A stretch of 64,000 nucleotides of DNA from NCBI GenBank assembly GCA_028554755.1, contig JAPTOF010000015.1, positions 3,224,001-3,288,000 of the forward strand, in the 5' to 3' direction. The translations under genes and the position numbers were made by a program. Each line of letters starts with the position of its first letter. The stretch's first letter is position 1. The notes beneath the pieces were generated by a model. That model ran no database searches and was not told where the DNA came from. It was given only the letters and a program-made list of their open reading frames with translations. The stretch comes from Cordia subcordata (Eukaryota > Streptophyta > Magnoliopsida > Boraginales > Cordiaceae). Below, one piece after another: positions 33,990-45,920 of the stretch.

Positions 33990-34985
33990 CTAATGTATCA
34001 CACATGATTTCAAATAAAAGACTATAGTTGGGAGGCTAAATAATATGAGAAGAGGACAATAAGGACTTAAGCCTTCAAATGCTCTAACGAACTTATCATT
34101 AAAGACAAATGAAACATCATGTGCTAAGAGCCTAGATAAGGGATGAGCAATATGACTAAAATCTTTAATGAATCTCTTATAAAATTCTACATGGCCAAGG
34201 AAGGACCTGATGTCCTTAATACTCCTAGGAATAAACAAATTCTCCATAAGCTCAACCTTGCAAGGTCAACTTGAATATTATCAAAAGAAATAACATGACC
34301 CAAAACTATACCTCTTTGAACCATATAATGAGATTTCTCCAAACTTAGCACCAAGTTCATCTCAACACATCAGTTTAACACTAAAAATAGGTGTCTGAGG
34401 TACTCATCAAAACTATCTCCAAAGACTGAGAAATAATTCATAAAAATCCCTAAGTGCTTCTCAATCATGTCACTAAGAATGGCCATCATATACCTTTAAT
34501 ATGTGGCAGACGCATTACAAAGATTGACTGGCATTCTTCTATAGGCAAATGTGCCATAAGGGTAAGTGAAAATAGTTTTCTCCTGGTCCTTGGGAGACAT
34601 GAGAATTTTATTATACCCTGAGTACCATCTAAGAAGCAATAGTAGCTATGCCCAGCTACTCTATCTAAAATTTGATCAAGGAAGGGTCAAAAGAAATGAT
34701 CATTTCTAGTTCTATAGTTGAGCTTCCTATAATCTATGCAAATTCTCAACTATCGTGATTCCAAATTTCTTAGGCACAACCTGAACTAGACTGACCCATT
34801 CACTATTAGATATTAGGAAAATGATATCTACATCCAACAACTTAATGACCTTTTTTTTAACAACTTCATTCATGTTTGGATTCAATCTTCTCTGCAACTC
34901 TGTAGAAGGAATAGCTCTATCCTCAAGATGAACCTTATGCATGCAAACTGAAGGATCTATGCCTATCAAATCTTTAAGCTTCTAC
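33990..34985 (-). pseudogene. pol: Ath3 reverse transcriptase
   Basis: The minus strand 34969-34727 reads IGIDPSVCMHKVHLEDRAIP, LQRRLNPNMNEVVKKKVIKL and WVSLVQVVPKKFGITIVEN, the Athila N-terminal RT segment. The Trp codon that is a stop in Ath1 is intact here. The middle is frameshifted (34720-34260). The thumb end reads IPRSIKDIRSFLGHVEFYKR and FSHIAHPLSRLL (34230-34120). The catalytic F-M-D-D region around 34450-34420 is degenerate. Confidence 0.87.
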
Positions 34986-35099
34986 CCTATGGCCTTCTTA
35001 TGGTCTCTAAGGACACCTAAGAAACATCCTCATGTTCACTAGACAAATATGAAGCTATGATAAGAGGAAGAGTCTCATTAGGTCCTAAGAATGCATACT

Positions 35100-35816
35100 T
35101 CAAATGAGCAAAAAGGGTTTTGAGCTCTAAAGATGAGGTAGGCTCAATCGAAGGGGAATCAACCTCACTCTCATCATGAACATTGCTAGAAATGGCAATG
35201 GAAAGGGTGACCTCAAGTGATTGCTTAGCCTAGAATCATCAATTGTGAAAGTAAAAGATATACACTTGCTCACAAAGGACTCTAACTCAAAGCAAGCTAA
35301 GATATCCTCAAGCTCTCTCAACTTATAACTATCAGTTATCGTTTCATGGACATGGTCTTCTATAGACGACTCTATCACATCAATCATGAAGCAATCTTCT
35401 TTATCTTCTCCACCTGTACTCACTCTATTTACGGCCTTTATTACCTTCATGGTAGACCTTAGATTCCCAAACTTAATTTCTAGCATCCCTGACTTGCAAT
35501 TGCAAACTGTATCAATTATGGCAATAAAAGGGGGACCTAGAAGAATGGGTATAGTATGCCTAGAGTAATGACTGGAATCCATGTATAAGACTATAAAGTC
35601 AACGGGATACACGAACTCACCAACTTAAACCCTTACATTCTCAACTATGCCAGGAGCCTACACTCGGATCTATTAGTGAGCTAGAGGGTACCATGAGTAG
35701 GCAACAACTGGCGTGGACCTAGCTGCTAATAAATGGAATAGAAAAAAAAGTTTATACTTGACCCTAAATCTAATAATGCATGGTTAATCTAGGATCATGA
35801 TAGTAATGAATGACAA
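35100..35816 (-). pseudogene. pol: Ath3 protease and linker
   Basis: The minus strand reads NHALLDLGSSIN at about 35785-35745, with the active-site D-L-G-S-S (35756-35770) intact, unlike Ath1 and Ath2. After shifts, 35612-35127 reads YPVDFIVLYMDSSHYSRHTI and LLGPPF, then an acidic linker. The domain is cut just upstream of the active-site loop by the junction with Ath4 at about 35816. Confidence 0.85.
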
Positions 35817-37441
35817 AGGATAGCTTATTCCTGCATGTACACCCACAAGTTGGAGAGTTTACATAGATTATAGGAAGCTCAACTCTAGGACTAGAAAGGA
35901 TCATTTCCCTTTACCCTTCCTTGATTAGATTTTGATAGAGTAGTTAGGCATAGCTACTATTACTTCTTAGATGGGTATTTAGGGCATAATTAGATCGCCG
36001 TGTTTCCTGAGGCACAGGAGAAGACCACTTTCACTTGCCCTTATGGCATATTTGCTTATAGGAGAATGCCATTTGATCTTTGTAATGCACCTCCACTTTT
36101 TAGATGTGTATGATGGCCATTTTTAGTGAATGATTGAGGACTTGGAGATTTTTACAGATGATTTCTCAATCTTTGGAGACAACTTTGATGGGTGCCTTAG
36201 ATACCTGTCTTTAGTGTTAGACCGATGTGTTGAGATGAATTTGGTGATTAATTGGGAGAAATCTTGTTTTATGGTTTAGAGATGCATAGTTTTGGTCATA
36301 TTGTTTCTTTTGATAGAATCTAGGCTGACCCGACCATGGTTGAGCTTATAGAGAATTTACCTATTCCTAAAAGTGTTAAGGACATTAGATCTTTTCTTGG
36401 CCATGCAGGTTCTTAGAGGAGATCCATTAAGGATTTTAGTCACATTGCTTAGCCGTTGTTTAGACTCTTACCGTATGATGTTTCATTTGCCTTTGATGAT
36501 AAGGGCACTAGAGCCTTTGAGAGACTTAAGTCCTTATTGTTTTCATCTCTTATCATTCAACCTCCCGACTATGGCCTTTCATTTGAGATGATGAGTGATG
36601 CTTCAAATTATGCCATAGGAGTAATGTTAGGTCAGTGTAAGGGTATGTTACCTTATATGATTTACTAAGACTTTATATAATGCCTAAAAGAATTACACCA
36701 CCACTGAGAAGAAGCTTCTAGCTGTAGTGATTACACTTGATAAGTTTCATCCTTACATTCTTGTTCGAAAGTCACTGTCTATTCTGATCATGCAACTTTG
36801 CGTTATCTTCTAAGTGTGATTTGAAGCCTAGGTTAATTAGGTGAATGCTTCTCCTTCAGGAGTTCAATGTTGAGATTAGGGACAAAAAAGGGCAAGGAAA
36901 ATTATGTTTCGGGCCATTTATCTCGTCTTTTGTATGATTCCGCTAATGGTTCCACCCCTTTCGTGATTCCTTTCCTAATAAGCAATTGTTAGCACTTTCT
37001 CACTACACAACATAGTGTGCGCACATAGTGAACTATCTTGCCATAGGGCAGCTATCTACTGATTGGGAGGAGAGAGAGAGATACGTTCTTAGCATCAGTT
37101 AGACACTTTTTCAGGGAGGACCCTTATCTTTTTAATGTTTATATGGATCAGGTGATTCACTGATGTGTACATGAGAGTAAGTTTGAGAGCATTCTTAGTA
37201 TGTGTCATGGAAAGGGATGTAGAGGTCATTTTAGTGGTAAAAAGATAGCAACTAAGATCTTACAGAGTTATTTTGGCCCATATTATTTAGAGATACCTAG
37301 GAGTTTTGTAGGAGATGTGTGAGATGTCAACAATCTGGGTCTATTTCTAGGAGAAACATGATGCCTTTGTCCCCTATTCTTCATCGTGAGTTGTTTGATG
37401 TTTAAGGTATAGATTTCATGGGTTTATTTCCACCCTCCTTT
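35817..37441 (+). pseudogene. pol: Ath4: plus-strand Athila pol fragment (RT, RNase H, integrase start)
   Basis: The plus strand reads TPTSWRVYIDYRKLNSRTRK and DHFPLPFLD from about 35835, F-T-D-D in place of F-M-D-D at 36151-36162, SVKDIRSFLGHAG (36370), PPDYGLSFEMMSDASNYAIG (36560), VTVYSDHATLRYLL (36770) and MCHGKGCRGHFSGKK (37200). It ends inside the integrase core at GIDFMGLFPPSF, where CopA entered. It begins in the middle of reverse transcriptase with no LTR or gag. The start abuts Ath3 head to head, and the rest of integrase is not seen in this window. Several stops and shifts. Confidence 0.87.
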
Positions 37442-39182
37442 TCTTAGGATCAGAATTGCTACACCATAGTCGATAGATCATCATGCTTTTAGAAAAATAT
37501 TAAAGAACATATCTAATATGGTCGAGGAACAAGCAATACAAAGCTATTTGCACACATAAGCACAACATTGTTAAACATATAAGCAAGAAGATGAAGTGAT
37601 ACCTTCAAGAAGTTGAAGATCCAAGTGGATGGTCTCTTTACTTTGTGTAAACTCTATCAAAATAACCTTCCAATTAGCCTTCTTTACTATTATCACCTTT
37701 CTAAAGCTAGGATGTGTTGTGCTATGTAATGGGCAAGCACCTAGGAGACTATAATTGAAGATCTATGGAGTAATGTGTGGTCTTAGTGTACTAGGTGAAT
37801 ATTTCTCCATATCTTTAATAGAGGCAAAGAGACTCTAGGGTGTATTATTGTTAGCTTACTATTTACAATGCATAATAACCCTGATTGGGTAAGTTCCTAG
37901 AAATAATTAAGTTTCTAACTATACCCTTTCTAGAAATGGAATATGCCTTATGGATAAGATATCCAAGATATTCCTCTCTCTCTCCTACTCTATAATATCT
38001 AATTCTATGGGACCCGCTTGTCCTATTAAGATGCCTATAAATTTAATAAGAAAAAACTTGGATAAAATCCTCTTTCCTTTTCTATTAAATTTATATCTCA
38101 ATAAAGTACCCACATAATTAGATGATCTAAATTAATTACATCTATTAGAAATATGACTCATGAAGAGACCAAAAGACATAATTTCCCTTGGCTCCTAAAA
38201 TGACCAAAATGCCCTTGACATCCCTTTGGCAACATCATGGTCATTTTAACCTTGGTCTATTTCCGCTAGAAGACCAAAGCCGCACTCCAAGGATAAACAC
38301 TAGTTAAGCAAAAACAGGTCACAACAAGTAACCACTATTTTTGACCAACCAAGTGAAATGACCAATATATCCCTCTATGTCCACCCATAGTCAAGGCCAA
38401 TCAAAAGGTACCATCACCTCCAAGTCTACATCAGGAACCTTGGAATCTCTAATCCAACAAGTGATCACTACTAGGTCATGAATCTCTTGATCTAGGGAGC
38501 AACCCATAAGACCGATATACCCCTAAAGGGTAATATTACTAGATTTAGATTTATGATGATCAATAAGACAAATCTAAGAGGGCACATAGACTCTGCTGTT
38601 GCACATGCATGTCTTAATTGATTAGAACATAACATCCAACATACGAGGCAGACAATTTTATTACTTAAGACATCTTCTTATGGTACATCAAAGTGTTGTA
38701 CCCCAACTTCACCAGTTTATCCATATATGCTCAAGATTAAGAGCATTGGTCACTTATAAGCAGTGAGTATGTTGTCCTTTATTTATGATGGCATGGTTCC
38801 AAAAGACATATACATAGTGGTCTTGTCTAATGCATGATGAATGCACTAGAAGTAAAGTCTAGAAAGACCCTTTAATGACTTAGATAGATCACCTTTATGG
38901 GGAGACTCGCCTAGTACAGATTTATCCTGGTATAGTATTCAACACTACTATCTAACTATGGACATCTTCATGATATATCCAAAAACTATACTTGGACTTA
39001 CTATGCATCAAGCCTCACTGTGCACCCAAGTCATTGGACTATATCATTGAACCATTATAAAATGTATCACACATATATACCAGAGATGATATATGTAAGA
39101 AGTGCTCATAAATATAAACAATGATCAAATGTCCAGTTTACTAACTGTGTACAAGTGATCTTTAGGGCATACAATCCTAACA
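37442..39182 (-). repeat. CopA 3' LTR
   Basis: 1741 bp. The minus strand begins TGTTAGGATTGTATGCCCTA at 39182 and ends near CTGATCCTAAGA at 37442; the terminal CA appears mutated to GA. The reverse complement matches the CopB LTR (56228-57964, 1737 bp) over its length, which fixes both edges. The minus strand has a purine-rich primer, AGTGCAAGTGGGAGAT, at 39183-39198. Confidence 0.87.
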
Positions 39183-40714
39183 ATCTCCCACTTGCACTAA
39201 AGATCACTTTTTATGAACCTAACACCCATAGACTCTACATGTGTGGCAAACATTCTCTTTGGAAGAGTCTTCGTGAATATGTCTGCTAAGTTCTTGGCTG
39301 AAGCAATCTTTTCCACCACTATGTCACCACTCTGGATGAACTCCTGGATCAAGTGGTACTTCTTCTCAATATGCTTACTTTTGTTGGGATTCTTGGGCTC
39401 TTTGCATTGTGCAATAGTAGTGGTAGTGTTGCAGTGAGAAACTTTTTCATCCACATGACTTCCTTTATAGCCTCAGATGCTGCTATATGCTATGCTTCCA
39501 TGGTCGAGTCTGTGATGCAATTCTGCTTCACACTCTTTCATGAAACTACACCTCCTGACAAAGTGAAAACAAACCCAAAAGTAGACCTCCTGGAACCTTT
39601 ATCCGGTTGAAAGTCCAAGTTCGTATAGGCCATTGGTACTAGATCATCTGTGCGGTATTCCAATATTTATTCCATAGTTCTCTAAAGAAACTTGAATATT
39701 TGCTTGACTGCAGTCTAGTGATATAGTCCAGGGTTTTACTAGTATCCTTTAACCATTCCAATAGCATAACAAATATTTGGTCTGGTACAGATCATGGCAT
39801 ACATAAAGCTTCCCATTGCCGAAGCATATAGGGCCTTTTTCACCTTCTTTATGTCGTCACGTGTCTGAGGACATTAGTCTTGAGATATAGTAACTCTATG
39901 TCTAAAAGGTGAAACACCTTTCTTGGAGTTTGCCATATTGTACCTCACCAATATCTTCTCTATGTAGGAAGCTTCGGACAATAGAAGCCTTCTGTTCTTC
40001 CAGTCTCATGTGATCTTGATCCCAAGAACATAGCTTGCTTCTCCCATATCCTTTATGTGAAACTGAGAAGATAACTAAACCTTTATGGATCAAAGTATCC
40101 CAACATCACTCCTAATCAACAAGATGTCATTGACATACAAAACTAGGAAAGCTACAGTGTTTTCATTGCATCTCTTGTACACACATGGTTCATCAATATT
40201 TTGCTCAAACCTAAAGGACTTGATCACACCATGTGTTCTTGGGTTGCATCAAACTTGATGTTCCATCCCCTAGATGCTTACTTAAAGCTTACACACCATG
40301 TGTTCTTGGGTTGCTACAACGTATTTGTCTGGCAGGGTCATATAAATGGTTTCATTAAGCTCTCTGTTAAAAAAAGCTATCTTGACGTCCATTTCTCATA
40401 TCTCATACTTATAATGAAAAGCAATGGCAAGAGTATCCTGAAAGACTTAAGCGTGGCTACCAGTGAGAAAGTTTACTGGTAATCAATACCTTCTTTCTGT
40501 GTATAACTCTAGGCCACTAATCTAGCTTTGAAGCTTTCAACCTTTCCACAAGCTCCTCTCTTTCTCTTGTAGACCCACTTGCACCTTATAGGTTTTACCC
40601 CTTCAGGTGCTTCTACATGCTCCTAGACACCATTAGAGTACATAGACTCCAACTTAGAATCCATTGCCTTGCGTCACTGGTTAGGATATATGTCAGAAAT
40701 TGCTTCACCGTAAT
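39183..40714 (-). pseudogene. pol: CopA RNase H and reverse transcriptase
   Basis: Read on the minus strand. It begins (40710-40480) with YPNQ-stop-RKAMDSKLESM, CKWVYKRKR and ARLVA-stop-SYTQKEGIDY. The catalytic motif at 40126-40137 is Y-V-N-D followed by ILLI, where Y-V-D-D is required, so the polymerase is dead. Then come MGEASYVLGIKI, ICTRPNICYAIGMV and GFVFTLSGGVVSWKSVKQNC, and RNase H ends with KKYHLIQEFIQSGDIVVEKI and KNLADIFTKTLPK (39454-39197). Several stops. The order and motifs are Ty1/copia. Confidence 0.88.
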
Positions 40715-42403
40715 TGATGTGTGTGATTTTTTTATGTTTGTATATATTGTTTACATACATTTTTTAGGGTGTTTTGAGCTTTATTAAGTGTAGTTATGGT
40801 TGCATTTGTGCACTATTAGTCATATTTATGCATGTTGGTGTTAAAACACATAAATGCTTACACTAAGTGCCTTATTTCATGTTTTAGGTGCATTTTGGTG
40901 GGACTTAAGCATAAAATGTTGATTCTTTAATAAACAATCCAAGCTAGGGTTGATTTGGAGTAGAAGAAATGAAGAAATATCCATTTTGAAGCTCTCGAAC
41001 AAAGAATGATGCAACCGAGCACGAGTAGGGATGTGTGTTTTAGGAGAAGAAATTAAGCTTTTTTGAAGATGCAAAGAGAATGAACAAAGTTTGAAGATGT
41101 TTGTAGGAATGAAAATATAGAGAAAATTGGCTTTGTAGGTCCCTAGAAGCGATACGAGGCAATAGAGAAAAATCGCGCGCGAATCAAAGCCAAAACAAGC
41201 AAGTTATGAGCATTTTAGCGGTTATAGCCGGTCGACCTTCTGACTAGGCTAGGCTCCCTACTAGGCCCTCAGTCAAGTCAAAAACTTCTCCATTTTCGTC
41301 AAATCCCCTCTTCCTTAGGCCAACCCCCTAGCTAGGCCTCTGGATATGCGCTAAAGTAGCTAAATAGCTTATTTAGGCCATTTTTTGGGGAGAAACCCAA
41401 TAATCTCTCACAACCATTAACCCTAACCCTTTTTCCCATTTCAATTAACATCTTTACACATTATTTAAACCCTATACCAAGCTAGGATTGAAGCATCTAA
41501 TGAGGACTTAAGGGGCTAGTATAGATTTGGAAGCAAGATTTGAGGGAGTTCTTCTTGTTCTCTTTCTATTTCTTGTAAATATGTTACTAGATTAGACTAG
41601 ATCTTTGGGTGTATCATTGTATATTAGATTAAGGCTATGAATAAAGGATTTGTGTATATCTTTGGCTCTTATACATGCTTGTTTATATTGATTAATGGCA
41701 TGATTCAATTTGTTTATGTATTGAAAATCAAACATGTTTATGTGTTTATTAAAATACCTATGCGAAGATACATGTGTTGTTTAGTACTTAAATGTTATTA
41801 GTAGTGGTCTCACCTTAGCCTTAATCTATGCCAATGGCATGAGTCTGATTTGTGACTAATTTGTGTTGATTGTCATGCTTAATTAATGACTTAGTATAGT
41901 AGAAGTACACCTTTAGTCTAAAACAATACTAAAAAGGTGCCCATTAACACTAGTTAATGCTCTAGAAGTCTAATCACTAGTCTAAAACAATACTAATAGG
42001 TTAGTCTCTCGAGTAGGATGTTAATCAATACCACAAAGGCCTGCCATAGATAAACCGAATTGTTATTATAGCCCGAGGCTAATTGCAACAATCACCCTAG
42101 ATCCCCTTATATCTTGTAAAGCTTTATTTCCTTAGATTGGCACCCTAGGTTCTTCCATTTGATTAAGTTAGCTTAAGTTTATTTTGCTTTCCCCAAGCTT
42201 CTTTTAATCCTAAAGAAAGCACACACATATACATGCACGTAGCTAGTTTCAAGCACTGAGCACATAAAGACCAAACTAAGGTAGCCTCTATGCAGAGACC
42301 ATACTCGTATGCACACACTATCTTAGCCATGACCTGTATGCTTGCTGGTGTCAAACTTGGTTGTATTAGTGCTTTATTTTCACATACCACCAAGTACACA
42401 TCA
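40715..42403 (+). repeat. D 5' LTR
   Basis: 1689 bp, TGATGTGTGTGA...AAGTACACATCA. Related by eye to S4. It has one GCCGGTCGACC motif at about 41229. The hairpin motif appears as the variant AGTCTAAAACAATACT twice near 41917 and 41975. Its partner is 54137-55687. Confidence 0.92.
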
Positions 42404-42410
42404 AGAATTT

Positions 42411-42428
42411 TGGCACTGTTGTTGAGGA
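42411..42428 (+). other. D primer-binding site, tRNA-Asp type
   Basis: TGGCACTGTTGTTGAGGA, seven bases after the LTR. Five differences from the group consensus TGGCGCCGTTGCCGGGGA, all transitions of the C-to-T or G-to-A kind. Confidence 0.82.
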
Positions 42429-42602
42429 GGGCATAATATTGATTCTTTATGTACTTTTGTGTGTTTGATTAATTGCTTGCATATTGTTCTATCTTTATTT
42501 GCCTTTCTCTATTTGAAAAACCACAAAAGAATTGAAAATTTTTGGGAAAAAACCTACAAAAAAATTTTGAAAAATAAAAAAAAATTGAACAGAGAATTAA
42601 GT

Positions 42603-42704
42603 ATGGATAGATATGATGCTTCTTGGTGGTCACTTGTATCCTCTTCTCCAAACCCTGTATATGCTCCCAATTTTTATGTCCTATGTGGTAGTTGTGCATC
42701 AAAT
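42603..42704 (+). pseudogene. D reading frame, N-terminal fragment
   Basis: ATG at 42603 gives MDRYDASWWSLVSSSPNPVY and VLCGSC before E cuts the frame at 42704. The start aligns with the C (62001) and E (47868) frames at M-x-x-x-x-A-S-W-W-S/P-L-V-S-S. The upstream in-frame extension (42459-42602) is a Lys/Asn-rich leader not shared with C or E, so the ATG at 42603 is preferred. The rest resumes at 49811 after a deletion. Function unknown. Confidence 0.75.
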
Positions 42705-44481
42705 TGATATGCTATTTGTGAGCACAAGCCTAAATATCCCGCAAGTGCACAAGTTACGTGTAGTATGGTGTGGCAAGTGCAGGGTCAAATCCACGAGGAG
42801 GCCTAATGTGAGTGGTGTTCCTAGCTAAGCGTGTCCTACAAAGCTATGTGTTGGGACCTAATCTAAAATGCTTTTGGTTTTTTTGGTTTAAAAGAAGCTC
42901 AGGAAAAGAAAACCTAATCTAAGTGTGTGTGTATGTGTGGGTGTGAAATGGGGAAATAAAGCGATCTAAGGGAATTCAAACATGTGAAAATGGGGGCTAG
43001 GGTGATTACGTCACGCAAATGGGGGCTAGGGTTGCTTGATGCATTATACTTGCATTGCTCTAATCTAGACTCCTAATTAGCCTCCTAATTACACATTAAA
43101 CTTCAAAGCGAGTCCATCCTTAGGCGTTGACTAACCTAGACCTACAGCGTGGTTTCAATGACTTAGGGCCATAGGGCTAGTGAGTTAGGATTCTAGGTAA
43201 CTTAGATCGGTCTAACCCTAGCATCTAAACCGTTGGCTAGATTTAGAGCCAAGACCTAGTCCGCCTATGGTCGACTAACCTACACTGAAACCCATTAAAT
43301 ATAAAGGAGACTCGACCTAGGCTAGCCAGTAGTTATACACCATCGATCATCATCACAAAAACGGGTATTAACCTTTAAGTGCAAAGCAAACATATCTAGG
43401 ACATGGCGTTTTAGAGTATTTTGGAGTATTCTACTACTCCCACATAGACATACTTAGATTACACCAATTCAAGCAATGGCACCCGACATGTATCCAATAA
43501 AAGCTATTTATGTTATTAAGTAGGCAAACACACACATCGACATGTATATATGCATACCTACTTCAATAATCACCACACAAACCCATAGACATGCTACCAT
43601 AATGACTTAGAGATTGTTAATAGCATAATAGATTTCAATATACATACACAACTTCATTGAGGCATTACTACAAACACATAGACATGTACGTAGAATAGCA
43701 TTTGAAACACTAAGCATAAAGCATATATACATAAATCCATCAAGTACCCATTGTAAAAGAGTAATAACCAATCCATAAATACAAGAGTAATCACCCTACA
43801 TAGCTCTAATCATACATATTTAGATTTAGGACCAAAGAGAGATACCATTTTATCCAAATCCATGCTTTACAATCTATGCGCTATGCCGTAATCCTTGTGT
43901 TTGATCCTCTTAGAAGCTTGATTCCTAGGTGATTTTATGTGTGGAAAAGTGTGTGAGAGATGGGAGATGAGAGGATTAGGGTTTTGGGAGATGGGTATGA
44001 AAGAATATAACTTGTTCTTCTTAAAAATGACCAAAAAAGGACTAAGGGACCTTTATTCTAGTAGTAGAAGCTTGGTCTCTATTTTTGGCATAATAGAGCG
44101 GGGGTGTACTGGTACTCCGAATCCAGTGTTCCACTAGTGTCTATTTGCTCTCTTTTGGCTTCAGTTTTGCATCCAATTGCCTTGACCTTTGTCTGGAATC
44201 CTCTAAACTTGATTTTCTTCCACTTTTCATACTTAAAATCTTCTTCAATTCTTGCCCAAGGCATCTCCATCTTCATTAATCTCCAAACAATCCTTAAACT
44301 AACTTAAAACATAAGATAAGTACACTTTAGTGTAGTGTTTACTTTTTAAGCTCAACTATGTACAATGGCATCCTAGTATGCACAAATGTAATGTAAAGCA
44401 CACTAACGCACTTTATATAGCATAATACACCTCTAAAAACATAGGAACAAATAATACATACACACGTACCAAGACAAATCA
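42705..44481 (-). repeat. E 3' LTR
   Basis: 1777 bp. The minus strand starts TGATTTGTCTTGG (44481) and ends CAAATAGCATATCA (42705). It contains one fully paired hairpin copy at 43233-43252. Pairs with 48048-49810. Confidence 0.9.
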
Positions 44482-45920
44482 ACATCCCCAAACCTTTTCC
44501 TTGCTTGTCTCCAGGCAAGTCTAAACCTATGTTCATCTCAATGTTGGTAAAGAGGGTTGCCTAGAGGATTGACTTGCTATCTTGGTGAATCTAAGGAGTA
44601 TAAAGGGATCATTCCTTTTGTAGAGGGGTCTTCAAGCCTTTTTGGATCCTCCCTCTACTCATAAAGTGCCATGAACCTTGTGGGAACTTCCCAAGTAGCC
44701 AAACCACCACAAGCCTTAGGATTCTAACGCACGCACTCGGGTTATTGATATTTCGTGCCCCCTCAACTAACATGGCTTCTCCAACATGCACAATGCCTCA
44801 AAGACAAGAAGAGAGAGAATATACATACACAATGGCTTATAAAAAGCCTTATTCACATATCTACAAAGATGATAGCTGTGCTAAGTTGACATTGCGTCAC
44901 CTATGCACTTATTCATAAAACTTTTTGATGCCTTTGGCTTTTTCTCTTTTTCCAATTTTTTTTTAATTTTTCACCTTCTTTTCTCATCTTTTTGCATCAT
45001 TTTTGCCTTTTTCAAATTTTTTGAATTTTTCATGCCTTGCATTGCATAAGAAAAAGAAAAAAAAAGAAAGGCTAAGGCACATAAAACAGAACCAATCAGG
45101 AAAGGGGCACTCACATCAACAACCCTTTGTCTTCACTTTTTCCTACCAAGCTATGGGGTAGCCACAAGAGTTATTCTTAAAGGTCCTCACTTCCCACAAC
45201 TTTCAAGGACTTCTTCTCCAAGCCTCAACTTTCCCTCCACTCCATTCACTCCCCACAATAGAATCCTATCTCCACCAATCAATTAAATCAATCACAAAAA
45301 CTCACTCCAATCAGCCAAAAGACAAATGACTCTATTTGCATCAAAATCAACAATTTTTTACCATTTTAAGCACATAATGCAATCTATCTTATATAAAGCA
45401 TAAAATAATAAAATTGAACTCCTACACCCCCAAACCTAAACTTTGCTTGTCCTTAAACAAATAGAAAGAAACCACATAACCAGTAAATAGGCGACACAAA
45501 GTAAGTAAGGGTGGTGGGGACAGGGTAGATATAAGAGATAAGTAGAGAAAGGATAGATACAACCTTGTACTCATTTGAAGCTCTCCGATGCCAATGATCA
45601 ATAATTCGGCTACTAACCCTATTTTTCCACAAATCACAAACACTTACAAAGCATAAGATTAGAAGCATATGCCATGCAAGCTTGCATTGGCATCATCAAA
45701 GGATAAACAAGGTGTATAAAAATGGAAAATAATAGAGGGTCAACACTTAGGAAGGTGACAATGAAAACAAACCAAAAGCAAATGAAAATTAAAGAACAAT
45801 AATACTAAAAACAAATAAAAGAAAAGAAAAAGCAAGGAAAGAAAATGGAATATAATCATGTCTGGAGTGCCTACGAGTAGTGCTGGATTTAATACCCCCA
45901 GCTAGGTGCTAATGTTAGAG
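44482..45920 (-). other. E 3' non-coding region
   Basis: The minus strand has the terminal polypurine tract next to the LTR (44482-44504, GGAAAAGGTTTGGGGATG), a T-rich stretch on the plus strand at 44936-45085 (the A-rich tract), the internal polypurine-like tract at 45423-45460 (GACAAGCAAAGTTTAGG then GGGGGTG) and the boundary block at 45866-45918. Order and spacing (about 0.94 kb) match Ath1, Ath2, Ath3 and D. No credible gene. Confidence 0.8.

Larger units (their letters stand above)
27142..35816 (-). mobile_element. Ath3: 5'-truncated Athila-like element, minus strand
   Basis: Read on the minus strand, right to left, it has protease (from 35816), reverse transcriptase, RNase H, integrase, the shared 3' non-coding region, the terminal polypurine tract (30931-30953) and a 3' LTR (27142-30930) interrupted by S2. 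Gag, PBS and 5' LTR are absent, because the element ends abruptly at the junction with Ath4. No target-site duplication can be tested. The domain sequences are close to those of Ath1. Confidence 0.85.

Noticed and set aside
37483..39100. Considered whether this 1.6-kb non-coding stretch was host intergenic DNA.
   Set aside because: Its reverse complement recurs at 56228-57964 directly before a copia primer-binding site, so it is LTR.
40228..40313. Direct repeat of CACCATGTGTTCTTGGGTTG (40228 and 40293) in the CopA reverse transcriptase region.
   Set aside because: It is a short local duplication within a pseudogene, with no wider pattern or element ends.
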